From positions 1,798,001 through 1,862,000 of the forward strand of contig NZ_CP074404.1 of the NCBI RefSeq assembly GCF_018388465.1: 64,000 nt of DNA, read 5' to 3'. The translations under genes and the position numbers were made by a program. The stretch is from Cellulomonas fengjieae (GTDB lineage Bacteria; Actinomycetota; Actinomycetes; Actinomycetales; Cellulomonadaceae). The number at the start of each line of letters is the position of its first letter. Position 1 is the first letter of the stretch. Shown piece by piece: positions 25,081 to 38,610 of this stretch. Under the pieces are notes generated by a model. It did no database searches. It was not told where the DNA came from and saw only the letters and a program-made list of their open reading frames with translations.

Positions 25081-26772
25081 ATGACCACAGAGGGACCGCA
25101 CCACGTGTCGACCGCCGCCTCGAACGATGCCCCGCGCGAGATCGAGATCCCCGACGAGCCGCTCACCGCAGCCCTCGACCGAGCGGCCGAGCGCTGGCCG
25201 GACCGGGTGGCCGTCGACTTCGTCGGCGGTTCGACGACGTACCGCGAGCTGGCCGACGCGGTCGCCCGCGGCGCCCAGGTGCTGCTCGACCTGGGCGTCC
25301 GCCCCGGTGACCGGGTGGCACTCGTGCTGCCCAACTGCACCGCTCACGTCGTCGCGTTCTACGCGGCGCTGCGCATCGGCGCGATCGTCGTCGAGCACAA
25401 CCCGACGTACTCCGCCGGGGAGCTCGCTCACCAGCTCGCCGACTCCGGTGCCGTCGTCGCGCTCGTCTGGGAGAAGGCCGTCGACCGGGTGCTGGAGACC
25501 CTGCCGCGCACTGCTCTGAAGGCCGTCGTCGCCGTGGACCTCTCGGCCGACCTGCCCCTCGCCAAGCGCCTGGCGCTGCACCTGCCGGTGCCCAGCGCCC
25601 GGCGCACCCGCCAGGCGATGTGCGGCAAGGTGCCGCCCGCGTTCCCGATGTGGCACCGGCTCGTGGCGAAGTCGGCCCCCCTCGACCCCGCGCACCCGGT
25701 GCCCGCCGCGTCCGACATCGCCCTCCTGCAGTACACCGGGGGCACGACGGGGACGCCCAAGGGCGCGATGCTCACCCACCGCAACCTGGTCGCCAACTCC
25801 CTCCAGGGACAGGCCTGGACCGGTGCGGTGCCGGGCACCGAGGTGGTCTACGGCGTCCTGCCGTTCTTCCACGCCTTCGGTCTGACGCTCTGCCTGAGCT
25901 ACGCGATCCGCGTGGGCGCGACGCTCGTCGCGTTCCCGTCGTTCGACCCGGCACTCGTGCTGGCCGCCCAGAAGCGCGTCCCGGGGACCTTCCTGCCCGC
26001 GGTCCCGCCGATGCTGGACCGTCTGGCCGACGCTGCTGTGGCGGCCGGGGCGGACCTGTCGTCGTTCCGCTACGCGATCTCCGGCTCGATGGCCCTGCCC
26101 GCGGCGACCGCCGAGAAGTGGGAGCGGGTCACCGGCGGCCTCGTGATCGAGGGCTACGGCATGACCGAGACCTCCCCGGTCGCGCTCGGCAACCCGCTCA
26201 CCGACGCTCGCCGGCCGGGCACCCTCGGCCTGCCGTTCCCGAGCACGTCGATCCGCGTCGTCGACCCGCAGGACGCCACCCGCGAGGTCGCCACGGGCGA
26301 GCGCGGCGAGCTCCTGATCAAGGGCCCGCAGGTGTTCGCCGGGTACTGGCAGCGGCCGGAGGAGACGGCCGAGCAGCTGCTCGAGGGCGGCTGGCTGCGT
26401 ACCGGGGACATCGTGACGGTCGACGAGACCGGCTGGGTCGTGCTGGTCGACCGGATCAAGGAGATCATCGTCACGGGTGGCTTCAAGGTCTACCCGTCGC
26501 AGGTCGAGGACCACCTGCGGGGCATGCCGGGGGTGGCGGACGTCGCCGTCGTGGGCGTCCCCGGAGGCGACCTGGGGGAGACCGTGGTGGCCGCGGTGGT
26601 GCTCGACGCCGGTGCGCGCGGGATCGACCTGGACGCCGTCCGGGCGTGGGGCGAGCGTCACCTCGCCCGTTACGCGCTGCCCCGCCGGCTCGTGCTCGTC
26701 GACGAGCTTCCGCGGTCGCAGGTCGGCAAGGTGCTGCGGCGCGTGGTGCGGGAGTCCCTGCTCAAGCGCTGA
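25081..26772 (+). CDS. Long-chain acyl-CoA synthetase (AMP-forming)
   Basis: 563 aa. ANL-superfamily motifs: P-loop LLQYTGGTTGTPKGAMLTHR (~218-237), IEGYGMTETSPVALGNPL (motif A5), GWLRTGDIVTVDETGWVVLV (A7, adenylate-binding Asp) and DRIKEIIVTGGFKVYPSQVE (A8, hinge), then the C-terminal Lys in RSQVGKVLRR (A10). It activates a fatty acid with ATP and CoA. Full length, with no fusion. Close to an acyl-CoA dehydrogenase upstream, consistent with fatty-acid degradation, but with its own promoter and operator. The exact chain-length preference is unknown. Confidence 0.9.
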   Translation: MTTEGPHHVSTAASNDAPREIEIPDEPLTAALDRAAERWPDRVAVDFVGGSTTYRELADAVARGAQVLLDLGVRPGDRVALVLPNCTAHVVAFYAALRIGAIVVEHNPTYSAGELAHQLADSGAVVALVWEKAVDRVLETLPRTALKAVVAVDLSADLPLAKRLALHLPVPSARRTRQAMCGKVPPAFPMWHRLVAKSAPLDPAHPVPAASDIALLQYTGGTTGTPKGAMLTHRNLVANSLQGQAWTGAVPGTEVVYGVLPFFHAFGLTLCLSYAIRVGATLVAFPSFDPALVLAAQKRVPGTFLPAVPPMLDRLADAAVAAGADLSSFRYAISGSMALPAATAEKWERVTGGLVIEGYGMTETSPVALGNPLTDARRPGTLGLPFPSTSIRVVDPQDATREVATGERGELLIKGPQVFAGYWQRPEETAEQLLEGGWLRTGDIVTVDETGWVVLVDRIKEIIVTGGFKVYPSQVEDHLRGMPGVADVAVVGVPGGDLGETVVAAVVLDAGARGIDLDAVRAWGERHLARYALPRRLVLVDELPRSQVGKVLRRVVRESLLKR

Positions 26773-26794
26773 CGGTCGCCGTCGGCGGTCGCGC

Positions 26795-28618
26795 TCAGCG
26801 GCCGCTTCGCTCGAGGGCCTGGTCGTGGCTGTGCACCGCGCGGACGAGCGCGAGGTGGGACAACGCCTGCGGGACGTTGCCCGCCATCCGCCGGCCGACC
26901 GGGTCGTACTGCTCGGCCAGGAGCCCGACGTCGTTGGCGAGCCCGACGAGAGTGTCGAGCACCTCGGTGGCGCCGTCCAGGTCGTCCGAGCGAGCCAGCG
27001 CGTCCGCGAGCCAGAACGAGCAGGCGAGGAAGGCGTGCTCGTCTCCCTCGAGGCCGTCGTCCGTGTGCTCCGTGCGGTACCGCCGCAGGAGCCCCGGGGC
27101 GACCTCCAGCTCGGCGCGGATCGCCGCGAGGGTCGAGAGGATCCGCGGGTCGTGCGCCGGCAGGAAGTCCACCTGGGCGAGCTGGAGGAGTGCCGCATCG
27201 GTGTGCCCGGCGCCGTAGAACTGCACGAACGTCCCCCGCTCGGCGTCCCAGCCGTGGGCGAGCACGTCGGCGTGGATGGCGTCCCGCTCCTCACGCCAGC
27301 GCTCCACCGGACCGTCCAGGCCGTGCTTCTCGACGGCGCGCACCGCCCGGTCCACCGCCGCCCAGGCCATCACCTTGGAGTGCGTGAAGTGCTTGCGCTC
27401 CCCGCGGACCTCCCAGATCCCACGGTCCGGCTCGCGCCACCGGCGGAGCAGCTCCTCGAGAAGGTGGCACTGCAGAGACCACGAGGAGCTCGTCTCGGTC
27501 AGGCCCTCCTCGCGGGCGAGCTCCAGCGCCAGCATGACCTCACCGAGCACGTCGTTCTGCACCTGGTCGACGGCGGCGTTGCCGACGCGGACCGGTCGGG
27601 AGCCCGCGTACCCGGACAGGTGGGTGAGCTCTCGCTCGGGCAGGTCCCGGGCGCCGTCGACGCGGTACATGATCTGCAGGTCGCTCGGCCCGCCGGCGAC
27701 GGCCCGCAGGAGCCAGTCCCGCCACTCGGTCGCCTCGTCGCGGTACCCCTGCTCGAGCAGCGCCTCCAGGGTCATCGCCGCATCACGCAGCCAGGAGTAC
27801 CGGTAGTCCCAGTTCCGCTCGCCCCCGAAGTCCTCCGGGAGCGAGGTCGTGGCGGCGGCGACGATGCCGCCGGTCTCCGAGTCCGTCAGCAGGCGCAGGA
27901 CCAGCAGGGACCGCACGACGGCCTCGCGGTACGTCCCCGTGTACGGGCAGCTGCGCGCCCACAGGCCCCAGGAGATCCGGGTGGCGTCGATGCGGGCCTC
28001 GATGGTCAGCCGCGGCGGGACCGGGGCCCACGACTGCGTCCAGGTGAGCGCGAGCTCGACCGACTCGCCCTCCTGCAGGGTGAAGCGGTCGGTGTGCCGG
28101 TGGCCGTCCGGCGTCGGGAGGCGGTCACCGCGCAGGAGGAGCGAGTCCGGGCCCGCGATCGCGCGGATGGCGTCGTTGCCGTCGGCGTCCTCGATGTGCT
28201 GCACCCACGGCTCCACGGCGCCGTACCCGAACCGCACGACCCACTCGTGCTCGACCTCGATGCTCCCGCGGGTGCACACGAGCCTGCGGACCAGGTCCGC
28301 GCGGCCGTCGTTGAGGGGCATCGTCTCCTGGGCGACCGCGGTGCCAGTCGGCGTCTCGTAGGTGGTCTCCAGGACGAACGAGTCGTCCAGGTAGCGGCGG
28401 GTCACCGTGGTCGCGTCGCGCACGGTGAGCAGCCAACGACCGTTGCCGGGGTCGCCCAGGAGCCGGGCGAAGCACGCCGCGGAGTCGAAGTGCGGCAGGC
28501 ACAGCCAGTCGACCGAACCGCGCAGGGAGACGAGCGCCGCCGTCTTGCCGTCGCCGAGGACGGCGTAGTCCTCGATGGGCACGAGCGGGGGGTCGATGAG
28601 GGCATCGCGGCTGTTCAC
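26795..28618 (-). CDS. Glycoside hydrolase family 15 protein (glucoamylase/trehalase-like)
   Basis: 607 aa from a GTG start. The N-terminal beta-sandwich ([40 protein letters not shown]) is followed by the (alpha/alpha)6 barrel with [20 protein letters not shown] and [17 protein letters not shown] and [15 protein letters not shown], all diagnostic of GH15. No signal peptide is seen, so it is cytoplasmic, as are the actinobacterial trehalases of this family, which hydrolyse alpha,alpha-trehalose. Starch or oligosaccharide cleavage is the alternative. CATGCT ends 6 bases before the GTG. Confidence 0.88.
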   Translation of the reverse strand: MNSRDALIDPPLVPIEDYAVLGDGKTAALVSLRGSVDWLCLPHFDSAACFARLLGDPGNGRWLLTVRDATTVTRRYLDDSFVLETTYETPTGTAVAQETMPLNDGRADLVRRLVCTRGSIEVEHEWVVRFGYGAVEPWVQHIEDADGNDAIRAIAGPDSLLLRGDRLPTPDGHRHTDRFTLQEGESVELALTWTQSWAPVPPRLTIEARIDATRISWGLWARSCPYTGTYREAVVRSLLVLRLLTDSETGGIVAAATTSLPEDFGGERNWDYRYSWLRDAAMTLEALLEQGYRDEATEWRDWLLRAVAGGPSDLQIMYRVDGARDLPERELTHLSGYAGSRPVRVGNAAVDQVQNDVLGEVMLALELAREEGLTETSSSWSLQCHLLEELLRRWREPDRGIWEVRGERKHFTHSKVMAWAAVDRAVRAVEKHGLDGPVERWREERDAIHADVLAHGWDAERGTFVQFYGAGHTDAALLQLAQVDFLPAHDPRILSTLAAIRAELEVAPGLLRRYRTEHTDDGLEGDEHAFLACSFWLADALARSDDLDGATEVLDTLVGLANDVGLLAEQYDPVGRRMAGNVPQALSHLALVRAVHSHDQALERSGR

Positions 28619-28680
28619 GCGCTGAGCATGGCCTGCAGCCCTCGGACCGGCACGTCGACGCGCCCGGCTGTTCGCCGATG

Positions 28681-28696
28681 TCGAACGCATGTGCGA
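28681..28696 (+). promoter_or_regulatory. LexA (SOS) box candidate before uvrA
   Basis: TCGAACGCATGTGCGA matches the actinobacterial SOS box TCGAACnnnnGTTCGA at 15 of 16 positions, the single change being G for T. It lies upstream of the -10 of uvrA, where LexA would block transcription. uvrA is an SOS gene in many bacteria. Confidence 0.65.
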
Positions 28697-28713
28697 TTGT
28701 CAGAGAGGGCACG

Positions 28714-28719
28714 TAGACT
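28714..28719 (+). promoter_or_regulatory. -10 hexamer of a leaderless uvrA promoter
   Basis: TAGACT ends 6 bases before the uvrA GTG with no ribosome-binding site in between, 17 bases downstream of the LexA-like box. Confidence 0.55.
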
Positions 28720-28725
28720 CCCCGC

Positions 28726-31623
<2,898 letters not shown>

Positions 31624-31697
31624 TGGTGAGCGGGACGGACGAGTCTCGCCTTCGGCTACGTCCTCGAACCTCGCTGGCTGAGCCGGCGGTTCGGGGT

Positions 31698-32210
31698 TCA
31701 GTGGGCGACGGACTGCGCGGTCCGCACCGGGACGGGTTCGTGGCGGACCGGGAAGTTCACGGACCGCGCGATGAAGCAGTGCTCGTGGGCCTGGTGGTGC
31801 ACGTCCGCGAGCACGCCGTCGGTGATCGCGGCGCCGGTCGGCAGGTGGGCGCCCGCGGCGACCGTCACGCGCGGCCGCAGGACGACCTCGCGGAACTGCC
31901 CGTGGCCCGCCGCCTCGACGCGCATCGTGCCGACCGCCTGGTCCTCGTACCCGACGACGACCACGCCGGCCGCAGCCGCGAGGTGCAGGAACCAGAGCAT
32001 GTGGCACTGCGCGAGCGAGCTAACCAGCAGCTCCTCCGGGGAGTAGCGCGACGGGTCGCCCCGGAACGCGGGATCGGACGACCCGGGCAGCGGCGGCTTG
32101 GTGCCGATCCTGACCTCGTGGTCGCGGCTGTAGGCGGTATAGCTCGAGGTGCCGCTCCGACCGGCCCCCGTCCAGGTGAGGTCGACGGAGTAGGTGTGCA
32201 GGGGGCCCAT
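31698..32210 (-). CDS. OsmC-family protein
   Basis: 170 aa. The OsmC fold is marked by YSPEELLVSSLAQCHMLWFL (first active Cys) and HHQAHEHCFIARSVNFPV (second Cys), the pair that reduces organic hydroperoxides, with electrons usually from lipoylated proteins. A glutamate in SPEELL is the expected helper residue. Probably cytoplasmic peroxide detoxification; the OsmC, Ohr and YhfA subgroups were not resolved. TACCGT ends 6 bases before the ATG on the minus strand. It sits between uvrA and uvrC, divergent from uvrC. Confidence 0.88.
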   Translation of the reverse strand: MGPLHTYSVDLTWTGAGRSGTSSYTAYSRDHEVRIGTKPPLPGSSDPAFRGDPSRYSPEELLVSSLAQCHMLWFLHLAAAAGVVVVGYEDQAVGTMRVEAAGHGQFREVVLRPRVTVAAGAHLPTGAAITDGVLADVHHQAHEHCFIARSVNFPVRHEPVPVRTAQSVAH

Positions 32211-32216
32211 CTGCCC

Positions 32217-32222
32217 ACGGTA
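32217..32222 (-). promoter_or_regulatory. -10 hexamer of a leaderless osmC promoter
   Basis: On the minus strand TACCGT is followed by 6 bases and the ATG of the OsmC gene, with no Shine-Dalgarno sequence. Confidence 0.5.
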
Positions 32223-32270
32223 GCGGCGCCGCACCGGCCGTGGGCGATCCGTGTCCTCGATCCGGCGAAC

Positions 32271-32276
32271 TACGCT
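32271..32276 (+). promoter_or_regulatory. -10 hexamer of a leaderless uvrC promoter
   Basis: TACGCT ends 7 bases before the uvrC ATG. It lies 49 bases from the divergent osmC -10. Confidence 0.5.
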
Positions 32277-32283
32277 CGAACCC

Positions 32284-34323
32284 ATGGCTGATCCCGCCAC
32301 GTACCGCCCCGCACCGGGAGAGATCCCGGACCAGCCGGGCGTGTACCGCTTCCGCGACGAGCACGGCCGCGTCATCTACGTCGGCAAGGCCAAGAGCCTG
32401 CGCTCGCGCCTGTCCAGCTACTTCCAGGACCTCTCCGGGCTGCACCAGCGCACGCGGCAGATGGTCACCACGGCCGCCTCGGTCGAGTGGACCGTGGTCG
32501 GCACGGAGGTCGAGGCGCTGGCGCTGGAGTACTCCTGGATCAAGGAGTTCGACCCCCGGTTCAACGTCAAGTACCGCGACGACAAGTCGTATCCGTACCT
32601 CGCCGTGACGCTCGCCGACACGTACCCCCGCATCCAGGTGATGCGCGGCGCGAAGCGCAAGGGCACGCGGTACTTCGGGCCGTACCCGCACGCGTGGGCG
32701 ATCCGGGAGACGGTCGACCTGCTGCTGCGGGTGTTCCCGGTCCGCACCTGCTCGGCGGGAGTCTTCAAGCGCGCCCGGCAGCAGGGCAGGCCGTGCCTGC
32801 TCGGCTACATCGACAAGTGCTCGGCGCCCTGCGTCGGTCGCATCTCGCCGGAGGACCACCACCAGCTGGCGAAGGACTTCTGCGACTTCATGGCGGGCGA
32901 CACCGCCAAGTTCACGCGCCGGCTGACGGCCCGCATGAAGGAGGCGGCGGCGGAGCTCGACTACGAGCGCGCCGCGCGCCTGCGCGACGACATCGCGACG
33001 CTCGAGCGTGCGACCGAGAAGAACGCCGTGGTCCTGGCCGACGGCACGGACGCGGACATCTTCGCGCTGGCCGGCGACGAGCTCGAGGCCGCGGTGCAGG
33101 TGTTCCACGTGCGTGACGGGCGCATCCGCGGGCAGCGTGGCTGGGTGGTGGAGAAGGTCGAGGACGTGACCGACGCCGAGCTGGTGGAGCACCTGCTCCA
33201 GCAGATCTACGGGTCGGAGGCGGCCGCGGGCGACGGCGGCGCCGGGTCGTCGGCGGTCCCGCGCGAGGTTCTGGTCCCGGTGCTGCCCCCCGACGTCGAG
33301 CAGGTGCAGTCCTGGCTCACCGGGCTGCGGGGCAGCCGCGTATCGGTCCGCGTTCCGCAGCGCGGCGACAAGCGCGAGCTGGCGGCGACCGTGCAGCGCA
33401 ACGCGGAGCACGCGCTCGTCCTGCACCGCACCCGGCGCGCCGGTGACCTGACCACGCGGAGCCAGGCGCTGCAGGAGCTCCAGGAGGCGCTCGACCTGCC
33501 GTCCGCGCCGCTGCGCATCGAGTGCTACGACGTGTCGCACAACCAGGGCACCTACCAGACGGCGTCGATGGTGGTGTTCGAGGACGGACTGGCCCGCAAG
33601 AGCGAGTACCGCCTGTTCACCATCCGAGGGCCCGAGGGCCAGGGCGCGCGCGACGACACCGCAGCGATGCACGAGGTGATCACCCGACGGTTCAAGCGCT
33701 ACCTCGCCGAGCGGTCCGAGGCCGGCGACGTCGAGCTCGGCACGGGCGAGGACGACGACGGCCAGCCGATCCGCTCGGGCCCCATCGACGAGACCACCGG
33801 CAGGCCGGTGCGGTTCGCGTACCCGCCGAACCTCGTGGTCGTCGACGGAGGTCCGCCGCAGGTGGCCGCGGCCGCCGCCGCCCTGGCGGAGCTCGGCATC
33901 GACGACGTCGCGCTCGTGGGTCTGGCCAAGCGGTTGGAGGAGGTCTGGCTGCCGGGGGACGAGTACCCCGTGATCCTGCAGCGCAGCTCCGAGGGCCTCT
34001 ACCTGCTGCAGCGGCTGCGGGACGAGGCGCACCGGTTCGCGATCACCGCGCACCGCAAGCGTCGCAGCAAGGGCATGACCACCTCGGTGCTCGACGGCGT
34101 GCCCGGGCTCGGTCCGGCCCGTCAGGCGGCTCTGCTGCGCCACTTCGGGTCGGTCAAGCGCCTGCGCGCGGCGTCCGTCGAGGAGATCGCGTCGGTGCAG
34201 GGGATGGGGGAGCGCACGGCGGCGGCGGTGGTCGCGGCCCTGGCCGCCCCGGGCGAGAAGGCGGGCGTGCCCGCGGTGGCGGACGCGGCCGCGGACTCTT
34301 CTGCTGGCATGCTGGACGCATGA
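32284..34323 (+). CDS. uvrC: UvrABC system protein C
   Basis: 679 aa. N-terminal GIY-YIG nuclease ([20 protein letters not shown], 3' incision), a UVR motif that meets UvrB ([20 protein letters not shown], ~225), an RNase H-like domain for the 5' incision ([24 protein letters not shown]) and C-terminal helix-hairpin-helix motifs ([20 protein letters not shown]). It makes both cuts of excision repair. It starts the operon uvrC-rapZ-yvcK-whiA, and its stop overlaps the rapZ start (ATGA), the same order as in most actinobacteria and firmicutes. Confidence 0.97.
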   Translation: MADPATYRPAPGEIPDQPGVYRFRDEHGRVIYVGKAKSLRSRLSSYFQDLSGLHQRTRQMVTTAASVEWTVVGTEVEALALEYSWIKEFDPRFNVKYRDDKSYPYLAVTLADTYPRIQVMRGAKRKGTRYFGPYPHAWAIRETVDLLLRVFPVRTCSAGVFKRARQQGRPCLLGYIDKCSAPCVGRISPEDHHQLAKDFCDFMAGDTAKFTRRLTARMKEAAAELDYERAARLRDDIATLERATEKNAVVLADGTDADIFALAGDELEAAVQVFHVRDGRIRGQRGWVVEKVEDVTDAELVEHLLQQIYGSEAAAGDGGAGSSAVPREVLVPVLPPDVEQVQSWLTGLRGSRVSVRVPQRGDKRELAATVQRNAEHALVLHRTRRAGDLTTRSQALQELQEALDLPSAPLRIECYDVSHNQGTYQTASMVVFEDGLARKSEYRLFTIRGPEGQGARDDTAAMHEVITRRFKRYLAERSEAGDVELGTGEDDDGQPIRSGPIDETTGRPVRFAYPPNLVVVDGGPPQVAAAAAALAELGIDDVALVGLAKRLEEVWLPGDEYPVILQRSSEGLYLLQRLRDEAHRFAITAHRKRRSKGMTTSVLDGVPGLGPARQAALLRHFGSVKRLRAASVEEIASVQGMGERTAAAVVAALAAPGEKAGVPAVADAAADSSAGMLDA

Positions 34324-35264
34324 CCCACGAGCCTTCGCCGATCACGGTGCCCGCCGGGATCCCCGCCCTCGAGGCGGCCACCGAGGCGCCTCACCTGAGC
34401 CAGCCGCAGGTCCTCATCATCACGGGGATGTCCGGCGCGGGTCGCACCCGCGCGGCCGCCGTGCTGGAGGACCTCGACTGGTACGTCATCGACAATCTGC
34501 CGGCGCAGATGCTCACCCACCTCGTGGGCATGCTGACCAGCGGGCCGGCGAGCGCCCGGGCGCAGCGGCTCGCCGCCGTGATCGACGTACGCGGGCGCGA
34601 GTTCTTCCAGGACCTGGCCCCCGTTCTGGAGGGGTTGCGGGAGCTGGGGGTGGAGTACCGGATCCTCTTCCTGGACGCGTCCGACGAGGTGCTCGTCCGG
34701 CGGTTCGAGCAGGTGCGACGTCCCCACCCGCTGCAGGGGCAGGGCCGGATCCTCGACGGCATCGCCGAGGAGCGGGCGATCCTCGAGGACCTGCGTGAGC
34801 GCGCGGACACCCTCATCGACACCTCCGAGCTCAACGTCCACGACCTCGCGCGGGAGGTCCGCGCGGTGGTCGCCAGCGGCGCCGAGGACGCGCTGCGGAT
34901 CTCGATCGTCTCGTTCGGGTTCAAGTACGGGCTGCCCCTCGACGCGGACCACGTGGTGGACATGCGCTTCCTGTCCAACCCGTACTGGATCACCGAGCTG
35001 CGGCACCTGACGGGTCGGGACGCCCCGGTGCGCGACTACGTGCTGGGACTGCCCGGGGCGGTCACGTTCATCGACCGCTACGTCGATGCCCTCGAGCCGG
35101 TGCTCGCCGGGTACCTCAACGAGGAGAAGCGCTATGTGACCATCGCCATCGGCTGCACGGGCGGCAAGCACCGCTCCGTCGCCGTCAGCGAGGCCGTCGC
35201 CGCGAGGCTGCGGGACCGCGGGCACCTGGTGGCGGTGTCCGCCCGCGACCTCGGCAAGGAATGA
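34320..35264 (+). CDS. rapZ: RNase adapter protein RapZ / YvcJ-type nucleotide-binding protein
   Basis: 314 aa. It has the N-terminal P-loop [20 protein letters not shown] (~35-54), [12 protein letters not shown], a DVRGREFF motif, and the C-terminal domain with [20 protein letters not shown] and the Cys/His-rich [17 protein letters not shown], all conserved in the family. In E. coli RapZ binds a small RNA controlling glucosamine-6-phosphate synthase; the role in actinobacteria is not settled. ATGA overlaps at both ends tie it to uvrC and yvcK. Confidence 0.93.
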   Translation: MTHEPSPITVPAGIPALEAATEAPHLSQPQVLIITGMSGAGRTRAAAVLEDLDWYVIDNLPAQMLTHLVGMLTSGPASARAQRLAAVIDVRGREFFQDLAPVLEGLRELGVEYRILFLDASDEVLVRRFEQVRRPHPLQGQGRILDGIAEERAILEDLRERADTLIDTSELNVHDLAREVRAVVASGAEDALRISIVSFGFKYGLPLDADHVVDMRFLSNPYWITELRHLTGRDAPVRDYVLGLPGAVTFIDRYVDALEPVLAGYLNEEKRYVTIAIGCTGGKHRSVAVSEAVAARLRDRGHLVAVSARDLGKE

Positions 35265-36238
35265 GGGCGGCCTCGCCGGCCGTCGTCGCGCTCGGCGGCG
35301 GCCACGGCCTGTCCGCCTCGCTGTCGGCACTGCGCCTGATGACCGACCGCATCACCGCCGTGGTCACGGTGGCGGACGACGGAGGCTCGTCGGGACGGCT
35401 GCGCGACGAGCTCGGCGTCCTGCCGCCGGGCGACCTGCGCATGGCGCTGGCCGCCCTGTGCGACGACTCGGACTGGGGCCAGACCTGGCGCGACGTGCTG
35501 CAGCACCGGTTCAGCTCGGCGGGCGACCTGGACCAGCACGCCGTGGGGAACCTGCTCATCGTGGCGCTCTGGGAGCTGCTCGGCGACACCGTCGAGGGCC
35601 TCGACTGGGTGGGCAAGCTGCTGGGCGCCCGCGGACGGGTGCTGCCGATGGCGGCGGTCCCGCTGCTGATCGAGGCCGACGTGGTGGACGCGGCCGGCAC
35701 CACGAGACGCGTCGTCGGCCAGAGCGCGGTCGCCGTGACCACCGGGACCATCAACCAGGTGCGGCTCGACCCCGCGGACCCGCCCGCGTGCCCCGAGGCG
35801 GTTGCGGCGATCGAGTCCGCCGACTGGGTCGTGCTCGGGCCGGGCTCCTGGTACACCTCGGTGCTTCCCCACCTGCTGGTCCCCGGGCTCCACGACGCGC
35901 TGCACCGCACCCGTGCCCGCATGATCGTGACCCTCAACCTCGCGGCGGGGGACTCGGGGGAGACGGCCGGGATGCGGGCCGACCAGTACCTCGAGGTGCT
36001 GCAGAGGTACGCCCCCGACCTTCGGGTCGACGCCGTGGTGGCGGACCCGTCCGCGGTCGACGACGTGGCGGCGCTCTCCGCGCGGTGCGCCGGGCAGGGC
36101 AGCCGGCTCCTGCTGCGCCAGGTCGGTCGCGGCGACGGCACGCCGCGCCACGACCCGCTGCGGCTCGCCGGGGCCTACTCCGACGTCCTGGACGGCTTCC
36201 TCGGCGACGTCGGCACGCGCGAGCTGCCCGACCAGTGA
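35261..36238 (+). CDS. yvcK: YvcK/CofD-like protein (gluconeogenesis factor)
   Basis: 325 aa. [17 protein letters not shown] (nucleotide-binding Gly loop), [19 protein letters not shown] and [12 protein letters not shown] match YvcK, as does [18 protein letters not shown]. Related to CofD, but genome context (after rapZ, before whiA) is that of YvcK. Family members bind UDP-sugars and affect growth on gluconeogenic carbon and cell-wall precursor flow. Coupled to rapZ by ATGA. The following whiA starts 38 bases later with its own promoter-like hexamer. Confidence 0.92.
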   Translation: MRAASPAVVALGGGHGLSASLSALRLMTDRITAVVTVADDGGSSGRLRDELGVLPPGDLRMALAALCDDSDWGQTWRDVLQHRFSSAGDLDQHAVGNLLIVALWELLGDTVEGLDWVGKLLGARGRVLPMAAVPLLIEADVVDAAGTTRRVVGQSAVAVTTGTINQVRLDPADPPACPEAVAAIESADWVVLGPGSWYTSVLPHLLVPGLHDALHRTRARMIVTLNLAAGDSGETAGMRADQYLEVLQRYAPDLRVDAVVADPSAVDDVAALSARCAGQGSRLLLRQVGRGDGTPRHDPLRLAGAYSDVLDGFLGDVGTRELPDQ

Positions 36239-36264
36239 CGGAGCCCGTTGCCGGACACGCGTCC

Positions 36265-36270
36265 CACAAT
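36265..36270 (+). promoter_or_regulatory. -10-like hexamer before whiA
   Basis: CACAAT ends 6 bases before ATG 36277, the same leaderless spacing as at uvrA and uvrB. It would allow whiA to be transcribed apart from the upstream operon. Confidence 0.4.
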
Positions 36271-36276
36271 GGCAGG

Positions 36277-37266
36277 ATGCACCCCATGGCGCTGACGGCA
36301 CAGGTGAAGGACGAGCTCGCCCGTCTGAAGGTGGACAAGACGACCGCACGCAAGGCCGAGGTGTCGGCCACGCTGCGGTTCGCCGGGGGCTTGCACATCA
36401 TCTCGGGCCGGATCGTCATCGAGGCGGAGCTGGACACGGGGATCGCCGCCCGTCGGCTGCGGCAGGCGATCTCGGAGGTCTACGGCCACGAGAGCGAGAT
36501 CATCGTCGTCTCGGGCGGCGGCCTGCGCCGCGGAAGCCGGTACGTGGTGCGCGTCGTCAAGGACGGCGAGTCCCTCGCCCGGCAGACGGGCCTGCTGGAC
36601 AACCGCGGCCGCCCGGTGCGCGGGCTGCCGCCGCAGGTCGTGTCCGCGGGCGTGGCGGAGGCAGAGGCCGCCTGGCGCGGCGCGTTCCTCGCGCACGGCT
36701 CGCTCACCGAGCCCGGCCGGTCGTCCGCGCTCGAGGTGACGTGCCCCGGTCCGGAGGCTGCCCTGGCGCTCGTCGGCGCCGCGCGCCGGCTCGGCGTCGC
36801 CGCCAAGGCGCGCGAGGTCCGCGGCATCGACCGCGTGGTGATCCGCGACGGGGACGCCATCAGCGCGATGCTGGCCCGGCTCGGCGCGCACGACACGATG
36901 ATGGTCTGGGAGGAGCGCCGCGTGCGGCGCGAGGTCCGCGGCACGGCCAACCGCCTGGCGAACTTCGACGACGCGAACCTGCGCCGTTCGGCCCGGGCCG
37001 CGGTGGCTGCCGGCGCGCGCGTCGAGCGCGCGTTCGAGATCCTCGGCGACGAGCTCCCGGACCACCTGCGCGAGGCCGGCGAGCTGCGCCTGGCGCACAA
37101 GGAGGCCTCCCTGGAGGAGCTCGGCAAGCTCGCCCAGCCGACCCTCACCAAGGACGCGGTGGCGGGCCGGATCCGCCGCCTCCTGGCGACCGCGGACAAG
37201 CGCGCCGCCGAGCTGGGGATCCCGGACACCGAGGCCGGTCTGAGCCCGGACCTGCTCGACCTCTGA
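36277..37266 (+). CDS. whiA: DNA-binding protein WhiA
   Basis: 329 aa. The N-terminal ~210 residues have the LAGLIDADG-homing-endonuclease-like fold ([60 protein letters not shown]), and the C-terminal part carries a helix-turn-helix ([20 protein letters not shown]). In Streptomyces it acts with WhiB on sporulation septation genes; in non-sporulating actinobacteria it is tied to cell division. Length equals the Streptomyces protein. Confidence 0.95.
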   Translation: MHPMALTAQVKDELARLKVDKTTARKAEVSATLRFAGGLHIISGRIVIEAELDTGIAARRLRQAISEVYGHESEIIVVSGGGLRRGSRYVVRVVKDGESLARQTGLLDNRGRPVRGLPPQVVSAGVAEAEAAWRGAFLAHGSLTEPGRSSALEVTCPGPEAALALVGAARRLGVAAKAREVRGIDRVVIRDGDAISAMLARLGAHDTMMVWEERRVRREVRGTANRLANFDDANLRRSARAAVAAGARVERAFEILGDELPDHLREAGELRLAHKEASLEELGKLAQPTLTKDAVAGRIRRLLATADKRAAELGIPDTEAGLSPDLLDL

Positions 37267-37304
37267 CCTGCGAAGGGGCATCGCACGGCGTCCTATCAGG
37301 ACCT

Positions 37305-37339
37305 TTGTCACGGCGGGCGGGCAGCTACTGGTATAGGCT
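37305..37339 (+). promoter_or_regulatory. Probable gap operon promoter
   Basis: TTGTCA at 37305-37310 and an extended -10 TGGTATAGG (37329-37337). The 21-base spacing to TATAGG is longer than usual, so the extended TGn may do most of the work. It gives a leader of about 145 bases to gap. Confidence 0.45.
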
Positions 37340-37343
37340 TCAT

Positions 37344-37370
37344 GTCATCCGAACGTCATACGACGGTCAT
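37344..37370 (+). repeat. Three GTCAT repeats spaced exactly 11 bp
   Basis: GTCAT occurs at 37344, 37355 and 37366 with 6 unlike bases between copies, so each copy is one helical turn from the next. They start just after the likely -10 of the gap promoter. Such phasing suggests side-by-side binding of a regulator, or an RNA element in the leader. Confidence 0.6.
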
Positions 37371-37374
37371 GTAA

Positions 37375-38493
<1,119 letters not shown>

Positions 38494-38523
38494 CGTCTCC
38501 GCTGCACCCGCAGTGACGGTCAT

Positions 38524-38570
38524 GCGTCCGCGTGCGCCCCGGCCCTCGAGGCCTCGGCGCACGCGGACGC
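38524..38570 (+). other. Large stem-loop between gap and pgk
   Basis: A perfect 15-bp inverted repeat (GCGTCCGCGTGCGCC and its complement) with a 17-base loop containing a further GGCC/GGCC pair. It sits 31 bases after gap and 40 before the pgk start. The 3' side (AGCCGTGTCC) has no U-tract. It could end part of the transcripts or protect the 3' end of gap mRNA, so that gap is made in excess of pgk. Confidence 0.65.
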
Positions 38571-38610
38571 AGCCGTGTCCGCCCACGATCGAGTCAAGGT
38601 AGGAGTTGCC

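Noticed and set aside
38524..38570. Calling the gap-pgk hairpin a simple terminator
   Set aside because: pgk and tpiA follow closely and have no clear promoter of their own, so full termination would cut off essential genes; it is listed as a stem-loop of unknown role.
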